10,310 nt of DNA from an uncultured Ruminococcus sp. (GTDB lineage: Bacteria > Bacillota > Clostridia > Oscillospirales > Ruminococcaceae). The position numbers and the translations under genes are program-made. The notes below the pieces were generated by a model, which saw only the letters and a list, made by a program, of their open reading frames with translations, was not told the origin of the DNA and did not search any database. The DNA lies in the NCBI GenBank assembly GCA_947175975.1, contig CAMWOX010000042.1:1-10310 (forward strand). The letters are read 5' to 3'. This document shows positions 1 through 6,566 of this stretch, in pieces (the stretch's first letter is position 1; every line of letters starts with the position of its first letter).

Positions 1-8
1 GTCCGGCA

Positions 9-20
9 GTGTAGATCTCG
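9..20. other. 12-base match to Illumina P5 adapter (possible assembly artefact)
   Basis: GTGTAGATCTCG is the exact reverse complement of CGAGATCTACAC, a segment of the Illumina P5 adapter. The match does not continue on the right: the adapter would read GTGGTCG, but the window reads AACCTCT. The preceding 8 bases sit where an i5 index would be in an adapter read. If the window starts at a contig end this is probably residual adapter; if it is internal to a chromosome, the match is coincidence. Confidence 0.4.
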
Positions 21-25
21 AACCT

Positions 26-214
26 CTATAAATCATAAAAAATCGGTGCTTCTGTGGCAGATGTTTCACTGGAATTTTCAGGATTTGTGGTATCAACGAC
101 TGTTGTTTCTTCGCCCTCTGCAAAAGCAGGCATCAGACACAAATGCAGACTGCTGACAGCTGCTGCGAGAAGCATCGCAACAGCACAGCATTTTTTCAAT
201 TTCTTATTTTCCAT
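26..214 (-). CDS. Small secreted peptide, possibly truncated N-terminus of a longer exported protein
   Basis: The 62-residue product starts with a clear signal peptide: a basic N-terminus (KKLKK), a hydrophobic core at about residues 11-29, and a likely cleavage after AFA near residue 32. The rest is an acidic, Thr/Ser/Glu-rich stretch (TTVVDTTNPENSSETSATEAP) of the kind used as a linker in exported Firmicute proteins. The start is supported by AAGGA at 223-227, 8 bp upstream of ATG. The gene lies 24 bp after the glmS stop on the same strand, so it is probably co-transcribed with glmS. No folded domain follows the linker: the ORF ends at TAG (26-28) just after IFYDL. Bases 9-20 look like sequencing adapter, so the stop and last residues could be artefacts and the real protein could be much longer. 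I do not recognise the family; export is seen, function is unknown. Confidence 0.55.
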   Translation of the reverse strand: MENKKLKKCCAVAMLLAAAVSSLHLCLMPAFAEGEETTVVDTTNPENSSETSATEAPIFYDL

Positions 215-238
215 AAAACAGATCCTTATGATAAATAT

Positions 239-2068
239 TTATTCTACTGTAACAGATTTCGCTAGATTTCTCGGCTTATCTACGTCTGTACCCTTGTGGA
301 CTGCTGTATAATAAGCAATTAGCTGCAAAGGCACAACCGCAAGCATTGGCATCAGGAGATCTTCATAATCCGGCAGACCGAATTTGAAATCTGCAATATC
401 TGCATCAGGGCTGTAATCCTCCCGGCAGACAAGAATCACTTTTGCACCCCTTGCCTTGACTTCTTTGATGTTACTGATGGTCTTGTCAAACAAGCCTTTC
501 TGCGTGGCGATTGCAATTACGGGCATGTTCTCCGTAATCAGCGAAATTGTACCATGTTTGAGTTCTCCTGCCGCATAAGACTCAGAATGAATATAAGAAA
601 TTTCTTTTAATTTCAGTGATCCCTCCATGCTCAGCGCATAATCCAATCCACGCCCGATATATAACAGGCTGTCGGCTGCAATCAACTCCATTGCGATCAT
701 CTGCGTCATGGATTTATTTTCCAGAATTTCCGTAATCTTCTCCGGTGTTTCCTGCAACAATGCCGTTAGTCTTCGACATTCTGTTTCATCAATGCTGTGA
801 TTTGCCAGTGCAAGCTCGAATGCGAGCAAGTACATCACAGCAATCTGTACCATGTAAGCCTTAGTCGATGCAACAGCGATTTCCGGTCCTGCATGAGTAT
901 AGATCAGCATATCAGCCTCTCTTGCAATCGAACTGCCCTTAGCATTGACAATGGCAAGTGTCTTTGCACCAAGATTTTTTGCCAGTCTCAAAGCTGCCAG
1001 ACTGTCTGCCGTTTCTCCAGACTGGGAGATAATAATCACCAGATCATTTTCAGAAACTAATGGCTCTCTGTACCGAAATTCTGACGCAATGTCAACATTC
1101 ACAGGAACTCTTGCCAGTTTCTCAATGACATATTTGCCAACTGTTCCGGCATGCATTGCCGTACCACATGCAACAATATGAATTTTGTTGAAGTGCATCA
1201 GTTTCTCCGGTGTGATGCCGCATTCTTCCAGATTCGGTAAGCCGTCTGTAATTCGAGGTGTGATAGTTGTTTTGATCGCCTCAGGCTGTTCGTGAATTTC
1301 TTTGAGCATATAATGCTCATAACCACATTTTTCAGCGGCACTCACATCCCAGTCCGCTGTTTTTAATTCTTTCTGGACTTCCTGATAATGCAGATCATAA
1401 ATCTTTGCTTTTTTCTTGCTCAGGACGGCAATTTCACCGGGTTCCAACAGATAATAATTTTTGGTATATTGCAGAAGTGCCGTCATATCCGAGGCAATAA
1501 AACTCTCATTCTCACCGATGCCGACAATCAGCGGACTTTCTTTCCGGAGTCCAAACACACGATCCGGGAAATCAGCGAATACCACGCCCAACGCATAAGA
1601 ACCCTCCAGCTCCTGCATAGTCTGAATGATCGCTTCTACCGGATTTCCGTGATTTTGCTGATAATAATAATCCAGGAGCTGTGCAACGACTTCTGTATCT
1701 GTATCAGATGCAAAGACCCTGCCCTGTGAGATTAAAAACTCTTTTAATTTCTTGTAATTCTCGATAATGCCGTTATGGACAAGTGTGACATTACCACCGG
1801 CGTGAGGATGGGAATTCCGGTCGGATGGTTCGCCATGGGTTGCCCACCTGGTATGTCCGATCCCGACATGACCGGACGGCTTACCCTCCTGCTGCATTTT
1901 CTGCTCCAGATCTGCCAGTCTTCCCTTGGATTTTGCTACTTTGATGACTTCATTTTCAAATACAGCAATACCAGCTGAATCATAACCTCTGTATTCCAGT
2001 TTGGATAATCCTTCCATCAGCACATCAGCGGCATCACGGAATCCGACATAGCCCACAATTCCACACAT
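239..2068 (-). CDS. glmS: Glutamine--fructose-6-phosphate aminotransferase (isomerizing), GlmS
   Basis: GlmS makes glucosamine-6-phosphate from fructose-6-phosphate and glutamine in the cytoplasm, the entry step to UDP-GlcNAc for peptidoglycan and teichoic acids. The 609-residue length is normal for the family. The N-terminal class II (Ntn) amidotransferase domain spans about residues 1-220: it starts MCGIVGYVG with Cys2 as nucleophile after Met removal, and has GHTRWATHG (71-79), VHNGIIEN (97-104) and SDTDTE (121-126). Two SIS sugar-isomerase domains follow (about 285-425 and 455-600), with CGT at 301-303, SQSGETADS at 348-356, the KEISYIHSE block at 488-496, ELKHG at 502-506 and the family's C-terminal signature PRNLAKSVTVE. 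All expected catalytic residues are present. GAGAGGAG (2079-2086) lies 10 bp before the ATG. The promoter is at 2124-2152, and a small secreted ORF follows in the same orientation. The leader appears too short for the glmS ribozyme found in many Firmicutes. Confidence 0.98.
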   Translation of the reverse strand: MCGIVGYVGFRDAADVLMEGLSKLEYRGYDSAGIAVFENEVIKVAKSKGRLADLEQKMQQEGKPSGHVGIGHTRWATHGEPSDRNSHPHAGGNVTLVHNGIIENYKKLKEFLISQGRVFASDTDTEVVAQLLDYYYQQNHGNPVEAIIQTMQELEGSYALGVVFADFPDRVFGLRKESPLIVGIGENESFIASDMTALLQYTKNYYLLEPGEIAVLSKKKAKIYDLHYQEVQKELKTADWDVSAAEKCGYEHYMLKEIHEQPEAIKTTITPRITDGLPNLEECGITPEKLMHFNKIHIVACGTAMHAGTVGKYVIEKLARVPVNVDIASEFRYREPLVSENDLVIIISQSGETADSLAALRLAKNLGAKTLAIVNAKGSSIAREADMLIYTHAGPEIAVASTKAYMVQIAVMYLLAFELALANHSIDETECRRLTALLQETPEKITEILENKSMTQMIAMELIAADSLLYIGRGLDYALSMEGSLKLKEISYIHSESYAAGELKHGTISLITENMPVIAIATQKGLFDKTISNIKEVKARGAKVILVCREDYSPDADIADFKFGLPDYEDLLMPMLAVVPLQLIAYYTAVHKGTDVDKPRNLAKSVTVE

Positions 2069-2123
2069 AAAATAAATTCTCCTCTCAAACCTGTTTTTTC
2101 ATTTAATCAGGCAAGTATAGTTT

Positions 2124-2152
2124 ATTATAGCATATTTGAAATCAAATTGCAA
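2124..2152 (-). promoter_or_regulatory. Sigma-A promoter of glmS
   Basis: On the minus strand, TTGCAA (2147-2152) is followed by a 17-bp spacer and a perfect TATAAT (2124-2129), preceded by TGC, which forms an extended -10 element. Transcription would start near 2117, leaving a leader of only about 50 nt before the glmS ATG at 2068. Seen directly; activity is inferred. Confidence 0.8.
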
Positions 2153-2264
2153 CTGATTTTGCAGGATTTCCATTTCTTTTCACCAAATTTACAACAAATC
2201 AGCACAAAAATTTCCCGGAGAATGTCAATTTTCAGAATTGTTCCCTGCTTTTTTTCAAAACAGC

Positions 2265-2293
2265 TTGCAATTTTCGGAAAATTATGCTATACT
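2265..2293 (+). promoter_or_regulatory. Sigma-A promoter of typA
   Basis: TTGCAA (2265-2270), a 17-bp spacer and TATACT (2288-2293), again with TGC just upstream as an extended -10. Predicted start is near 2300, giving a leader of about 50 nt; AGGAAAGGA at 2332-2340 lies 9 bp before the typA ATG. It diverges from the glmS promoter: the two -35 boxes are about 112 bp apart. I see no other feature in the A/T-rich stretch between them (2153-2264). Confidence 0.8.
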
Positions 2294-2349
2294 AGAAAAG
2301 CAAAATTAAAATAACTACAATTGATTATATTAGGAAAGGATGTATTTTT

Positions 2350-4170
2350 ATGATCAGGGAAAATTTAAGAAATATTGCAATTATTGCCCATGTTGACCAC
2401 GGCAAGACTACTTTGGTAGACGAGATGCTCAAGCAGGGCGGCGTGTTCCGTGAAAATCAGGCTGTTGCAGAACGTGTCATGGATTCCAATGATATTGAAC
2501 GGGAGAGAGGCATTACCATTCTGGCAAAAAACACAGCAGTCCAGTATCAGGATGTCAAGATCAATATCATTGACACACCCGGACATGCTGACTTCGGCGG
2601 TGAAGTAGAACGTGTTCTCTCTATGGTAGATGGCGTAATTTTACTGGTAGATGCCGCAGAAGGCCCAATGCCGCAGACCAGATTTGTATTATCCAAGGCA
2701 CTGGAAATGGGGCATAAAATTATTATTGTCGTGAATAAGATCGACAGACCGGATGCCAGACTAGATGAAATCGCTGACGAAGTCCAGCTATTATTACTGG
2801 ATCTGGATGCGGACGATGCACAGCTTGAAAGTCCGATTTTGTACTGTTCTGGCAGAAGCGGTACGGCTTCCCGTGATAAGGATCAGCCCGGCGAGGATCT
2901 GACACCCTTATTTGAAACCATTCTGGAGTATATCGCTCCTCCGGAGGGTGAACCGGAAGAGCCTTTCCAGATGCTGGTATCTTCCATTGATTATAACGAC
3001 TATGTCGGCAGAATCGCTGTCGGCAAGATCCAGAGAGGTTCTGTCAAAGTCAATCAGCCTGTTGTGGTTGTCAATTCCAATCAGCCGGAAAAGCGTAACC
3101 AGGCGAAAATCGTTTCTTTGGCACAGATGCAGGGACTGGCACAGGTCAATACAGAAACAGCAACTGTCGGCGATATTGTAATCTTAAGCGGTATTCCGGA
3201 TATTACCATTGGTGACACGATCTGTTCACCCGAACAGCCAGAGGCGCTGCCATTTACACACATCAGCGAGCCAACTGTCGAAATGACATTCTCTGTCAAT
3301 GACAGCCCATTTGCAGGACGTGACGGAAAATATGTCACTTCCCGTCAGCTCCGGGAACGGTTATTTAAAGAATTGCTCCGGGATGTCTCTCTTAGAGTAA
3401 CAGAAACAGATAATACGGATTCTTTCAGCGTTGCAGGACGTGGCGAAATGCATTTATCCATCCTGGTAGAAAACATGCGCCGTGAGGGTTATGAACTGTC
3501 TGTTTCCACACCGAGAGTTTTATATAAGACCATCAACGGCAAACTCTGCGAGCCGCAGGAAAGACTTGTCGTAGACGTTCCAGAAGAATGTGTCGGCACG
3601 GTCATGGAAAAAATGGGTACTCGCAAAGGAGAATTGCAGTCCATGCAGCCACAGGGGACAAGAACCCGTCTGGAATTTTTAATCCCGTCCCGTGGATTAT
3701 TCGGCTACAAGAGTGAATTTCTCACGAATACCAGAGGTGAGGGCATCATGAGCAGTGTCTTTGACAGTTATATCCCCTATAAAGGTGATATTCCTAGAAG
3801 AAGTGCAGGTTCTTTAATCTGTCATGAATCCGGCGAAGCTGTCACTTATGGATTATACAATGCACAGGAGCGTGGTACACTCTTTATTGGTGCAGGCGTT
3901 CCGGTCTACGAAGGCATGGTTGTTGGTGTCTCCCCGAAAGCAGATGATCTTGTTGTAAATGTCTGCAAAAGAAAACATCTCACGAACACTCGTGCCAGCG
4001 GCAGTGATGATGCACTGCGTCTTGTACCGCCAAGAATCATGAGCCTGGAAGACTGTCTGGAATTTCTGGCAGATGATGAACTGCTGGAAGTCACACCAAA
4101 GAATCTGAGAATCCGTAAGCGTATTCTGGATAATGCACAGCGTGCCAAGATGAGGAATAAAAAGTCATGA
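2350..4170 (+). CDS. typA: Ribosome-associated translational GTPase TypA/BipA
   Basis: TypA (BipA) is an EF-G-like GTPase that binds the ribosome and is linked to ribosome assembly, stress and cold adaptation. The 606-residue length fits the family. The GTPase domain (about 1-200) shows G1 AHVDHGKTT (13-21), G2 RGITI (53-57), G3 DTPGH (75-79), G4 NKID (129-132, continuing RPDAR as is typical of TypA) and a G5-like SGRSG (167-171). Beta-barrel domain II follows, then two EF-G-type domains (SVAGRGEMHLSILVENMRREGYE is recognisable around 360-380) and the TypA-specific C-terminus, ending in a basic tail. The missing EF-G domain IV and the short length separate it from EF-G and from Tet(M)-type protection proteins. 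The start is set by AGGAAAGGA 9 bp upstream. The TGA stop overlaps the ATG of the next gene (ATGA, 4167-4170), implying translational coupling with an LRR lipoprotein. Confidence 0.97.
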   Translation: MIRENLRNIAIIAHVDHGKTTLVDEMLKQGGVFRENQAVAERVMDSNDIERERGITILAKNTAVQYQDVKINIIDTPGHADFGGEVERVLSMVDGVILLVDAAEGPMPQTRFVLSKALEMGHKIIIVVNKIDRPDARLDEIADEVQLLLLDLDADDAQLESPILYCSGRSGTASRDKDQPGEDLTPLFETILEYIAPPEGEPEEPFQMLVSSIDYNDYVGRIAVGKIQRGSVKVNQPVVVVNSNQPEKRNQAKIVSLAQMQGLAQVNTETATVGDIVILSGIPDITIGDTICSPEQPEALPFTHISEPTVEMTFSVNDSPFAGRDGKYVTSRQLRERLFKELLRDVSLRVTETDNTDSFSVAGRGEMHLSILVENMRREGYELSVSTPRVLYKTINGKLCEPQERLVVDVPEECVGTVMEKMGTRKGELQSMQPQGTRTRLEFLIPSRGLFGYKSEFLTNTRGEGIMSSVFDSYIPYKGDIPRRSAGSLICHESGEAVTYGLYNAQERGTLFIGAGVPVYEGMVVGVSPKADDLVVNVCKRKHLTNTRASGSDDALRLVPPRIMSLEDCLEFLADDELLEVTPKNLRIRKRILDNAQRAKMRNKKS

Positions 4171-4922
4171 AAAAACAAAGATTCAGTTTGATAGTATTGC
4201 TCTGCACAGGCATTTCCGGAATGCTTCTGTGCGGATGCAGCCAGGATTCCGACGAAACGGAAGATCCTGCTATCATCCAAAATTCCGAAGATGCTGCAAT
4301 CCCGGAAGAAACTGCATTTGATCCGGATCAGTACCCGACTTCCAAGCCGCCGGAGGAAACACTCGTCCCGGTTTCGACAGAAATTGATGCCAATGCCACA
4401 AGCCTGGATCAGTTTGTTTATGAAATCCGTGCAGACGGAACGGCAATCATCCTGGATTTCACCGGATCTGATACAGAATTGGTTATCAGTTCTGCAATTG
4501 GCGGCTATCCTGTCACAGAGATCGGACAGTATGCTTTTGAAGCGGCATGGGATGTGACTTCTATTGCGTTGCCTGATACCATTCAGATTATTAATGAACA
4601 GGCATTTGCTGACTGCGAAATGCTTTCAGAAATCAACATCCCGGACTCTGTGACGACAATCGGTCGTGGCGCATTCTCCAACTGCATGAATCTGACAGAA
4701 CTCACAATTCCTGCAAACATTACAGAAACAAACGAAGAAATGCTCACAAATTGCCTGGCTCTGCAAGATTTATCCGTTCTCAATCCAAATCTGGAATATA
4801 CCAGTTGGGGACTCGAAGAAATCGAATTTGCATCCGGAACACCCTGTACAATCCATGCACCTGCTGGATCAAAAATTCTCACCTGGGCAGAAGAAAATCA
4901 GTTTCCAACAGAAACCGAATAA
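4167..4922 (+). CDS. BspA-type LRR_5 surface lipoprotein
   Basis: This 251-residue protein begins with a basic stretch (MKKQR), a hydrophobic segment and a lipobox-like LCGC ending at Cys24, so it is probably a lipid-anchored exported lipoprotein. Residues 25-80 are an acidic, Pro/Glu/Thr-rich linker. From about residue 113 come BspA-like leucine-rich repeats (LRR_5 type): GYPVTEIGQYAF, DTIQIINEQAFADC, INIPDSVTTIGRGAFSNC, then a degenerate unit ending near 208. The C-terminal segment (TIHAPAGSKILTWAEEN) resembles the capping motif that closes LRR_5 proteins. Such domains are known in surface proteins that bind host or matrix components, but no ligand can be assigned here. GAGGA (4152-4156) inside the end of typA is the likely ribosome site. 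The ATGA overlap makes it the second gene of a typA operon; a terminator follows 6 bp after the stop. It is in the same family as the large protein at 6420-8804. Confidence 0.85.
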   Translation: MKKQRFSLIVLLCTGISGMLLCGCSQDSDETEDPAIIQNSEDAAIPEETAFDPDQYPTSKPPEETLVPVSTEIDANATSLDQFVYEIRADGTAIILDFTGSDTELVISSAIGGYPVTEIGQYAFEAAWDVTSIALPDTIQIINEQAFADCEMLSEINIPDSVTTIGRGAFSNCMNLTELTIPANITETNEEMLTNCLALQDLSVLNPNLEYTSWGLEEIEFASGTPCTIHAPAGSKILTWAEENQFPTETE

Positions 4923-4928
4923 AATTTT

Positions 4929-4967
4929 CCCCCGTCTGTAGAGGCGGGGGATTTTAAAATTATTTTT
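4929..4967. terminator. Bidirectional rho-independent terminator between convergent genes
   Basis: A 9-bp stem (CCCCCGTCT, 4929-4937; AGGCGGGGG, 4942-4950, with one G-T pair) closes a GTAG loop and is followed on the plus strand by ATTTTAAAATTATTTTT. The minus strand has AAAATTTTATT after the hairpin, so it can also serve the acyltransferase gene, whose stop is at 4966-4968. Confidence 0.8.
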
Positions 4968-6195
4968 AATGAACAAGAATCTTTTCATTCTCGTTTTCTG
5001 ATTCAGATTGGGGAATTTTTTCAGATTCTGTTTTTTTATCATCAGAATCATCAGAGTTCTTTTTCTCATACTTGTTCCGGATATATTCTATACCTTTAAA
5101 TAAATACAAATAAAACAGCTCAAGAATTACAGAAGTAAAGAAGCTCATGGCAACCAGTATTCCAAGATCTATCCACACATTCGATGTGAGATAGACAAAT
5201 TTCGTCACTTCAAGGAAATAATAGCAGTAGAAACTATGGATAAGCCACATATTGGTGCTGTGTTTTCCTATCAGATCAAATGCAGTCCGCAAAGGCTTTA
5301 CGGAATCAAAAAATACTGACAGTGACGCTGCCAAAAGCGGTGTATATATAAGATCAAGTTCCGTTCCTGTGATAAAACATCTGCACCATATGACCACAGC
5401 AGCTCCTGCAAGACCAAATACAGCCTTAAAAGGCATTTTGTACAGCATTGTTTTAAGTCTTACGATCACATCATATTTCGCAAAAACGATACCTGCAAAA
5501 AACGGACTTGATGATGCTGTTTCGGAACAGAAGCGTCTAAAAAATATATTGCCTGAAAGTCCTTCCAGTCCCTGAACAGATGGCAGATTAGGCAGCACGG
5601 AACGTAACATCATATCAATGACAAAGATGAGCAACAGCTCTCCTGCAAAGCTGTTCAGCTTTTTCGTTAGTTTAAAATATACTGTTCCCAGAAGCAGAGC
5701 GCAGATATATGTTTTCATGAACCACCATTCGCCGTTTATCGAATCGGAAAGCATAGTGAAGTTCGATATAATGGTTGTTATAAGTTCTCTTATATTTGAA
5801 AAGTTGTACCGTGCGGCTAACCACGATACGCCATCTCCTGAACGGCTGAAAAATAAGAATGCGACGGGAACAAAAATAACAAATACTTTCCAATATTTTT
5901 TAAATAGTCCCAAAACCGAATCAGTCAGACTGAACTTTCCTTTTGCCATGCGTTTGTACACGCCGTATCCACCTAAAAAGAAGAATACAGCTACGCAGAA
6001 TCTCATATTAAATGCTAAACTCGATAGAAAACCTCCTTCTATAAACCAATCGTTTTTAGCCTTGAATCCCTCAAATCCAACAGGATATCGATCTCCGAAT
6101 CCTGCAAGATGATGTAAAAGCATCATAATCACTGCAATTCCCTTAACAGCATGAGTATCCTCACGGACAAAACCTACATTTTTTAAATTAGCCAA
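4966..6195 (-). CDS. Membrane acyltransferase-3 family protein
   Basis: A polytopic membrane protein of 409 residues with about ten hydrophobic segments. It fits the acyltransferase-3 family (PF01757; OafA/OatA/WecH type), which uses membrane-supplied acyl groups to O-acylate sugars or peptidoglycan on the outer face. Seen: an N-terminal THAVKGIAVIMMLLHHL (14-30) with the family's early His in the first helix (H28/H29), RFCVAVFFFLGGYGVYKR (65-82), NGEWWFMKTY (154-163) and a late GKHSTNMWLIHSFYCYYF (310-327), which is typical of the last helices. The tail (about 373-409) is a charged Lys/Ser/Asp/Glu-rich stretch, presumably cytoplasmic. There is no SGNH hydrolase domain like that of OatA. The start codon is TTG at 6193-6195, chosen because AAGGAG sits 7 bp upstream; no nearby ATG is as well placed. 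It has its own promoter and is isolated from the LRR gene upstream by a terminator. The substrate is unknown. Confidence 0.85.
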   Translation of the reverse strand: MANLKNVGFVREDTHAVKGIAVIMMLLHHLAGFGDRYPVGFEGFKAKNDWFIEGGFLSSLAFNMRFCVAVFFFLGGYGVYKRMAKGKFSLTDSVLGLFKKYWKVFVIFVPVAFLFFSRSGDGVSWLAARYNFSNIRELITTIISNFTMLSDSINGEWWFMKTYICALLLGTVYFKLTKKLNSFAGELLLIFVIDMMLRSVLPNLPSVQGLEGLSGNIFFRRFCSETASSSPFFAGIVFAKYDVIVRLKTMLYKMPFKAVFGLAGAAVVIWCRCFITGTELDLIYTPLLAASLSVFFDSVKPLRTAFDLIGKHSTNMWLIHSFYCYYFLEVTKFVYLTSNVWIDLGILVAMSFFTSVILELFYLYLFKGIEYIRNKYEKKNSDDSDDKKTESEKIPQSESENENEKILVH

Positions 6196-6202
6196 AAAAA
6201 CA

Positions 6203-6208
6203 CTCCTT
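6203..6208 (-). promoter_or_regulatory. Ribosome binding site fixing a TTG start
   Basis: AAGGAG on the minus strand, followed by a 7-bp spacer and TTG (6193-6195). This strong, well-placed site is the reason for calling the acyltransferase start at a TTG codon. Confidence 0.75.
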
Positions 6209-6241
6209 TTTGATAAACCTTTTTCACAGTACCAGAATTAT

Positions 6242-6255
6242 ACCAACGACTTGGT
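6242..6255 (-). other. Small inverted repeat in the acyltransferase leader
   Basis: ACCAA-GTCG-TTGGT on the minus strand: a perfect 5-bp stem with a 4-base loop, about 30 nt after the predicted transcript start. It touches a second TATAAT (6237-6242). It could be an operator, an RNA hairpin or chance. Confidence 0.35.
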
Positions 6256-6288
6256 TTTTGCTCTTTATGGCATCTTTCTGTTAATTGT

Positions 6289-6317
6289 ATTATATCATCT
6301 ATTCTTTTACTTGTCAA
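6289..6317 (-). promoter_or_regulatory. Consensus sigma-A promoter of the acyltransferase gene
   Basis: A perfect TTGACA (6312-6317), a 17-bp spacer and a perfect TATAAT (6289-6294) on the minus strand, with TGA just before the -10 (extended -10). The predicted start near 6282 gives a leader of about 87 nt. Within the leader are a small hairpin (6242-6255) and a second TATAAT at 6237-6242 without a good -35. Confidence 0.85.
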
Positions 6318-6339
6318 GGTCAAAAAGCTTCCTATTTAG

Positions 6340-6387
6340 AAAAACCCCTTTTGTCAGACATATGGTATCCATGTCTAACGAAAGGGG
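6340..6387 (-). terminator. Rho-independent terminator of the large LRR gene
   Basis: A 17-bp stem (6345-6361 with 6371-6387), with one C-A mismatch and one G-T pair and a 9-base loop, is followed on the minus strand by TTTTT (6340-6344). It lies 33 bp past the stop of the LRR-dockerin gene and just before the acyltransferase promoter, so it insulates the two genes. Confidence 0.9.
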
Positions 6388-6419
6388 CTGAAAATTTTAT
6401 TAAAACATAAATCCAGAAA

Positions 6420-6566
6420 TTACGATCTGTAACCTTTTTCCTTGAGATATTCTGTCATTGTGCCGTTGAATTTTCCTGAGCCTGTCTCTGCTGCATATTG
6501 TAGAATAATTGCTGCATCCATGGCATTAACAGTACCATTGCCATCCAAATCGCCAGCATCGTATGT
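6420..6566 (-). other. Dockerin-type I-like module with a single calcium loop
   Basis: Residues 747-794 plus the stop codon. GDLDGNGTVNAMDAA (751-765) matches the EF-hand-like calcium loop of type I dockerins: Asp752, Asp754, Asn756 and Asp763 sit at loop positions 1, 3, 5 and 12, followed by a helix (IILQYAAE). A typical dockerin has a second such loop about 30 residues on; here the tail GSGKFNGTMTEYLKEKGYRS has no Asp-rich loop. It is therefore a half or divergent dockerin. Cohesin binding is inferred, not shown. Confidence 0.75.

Noticed and set aside
2350..4170. Tetracycline-resistance ribosomal protection protein (Tet(M)-like)
   Set aside because: The length of 606, NKIDRPDAR and the TypA-type C-terminus fit TypA/BipA; Tet(M)-type proteins are about 640 residues and have an EF-G domain IV.
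5618..6112. 164-codon plus-strand ORF
   Set aside because: Antisense to the acyltransferase coding region, with Lys/Asn/Pro-rich translation and no domain; the minus-strand gene explains the region.
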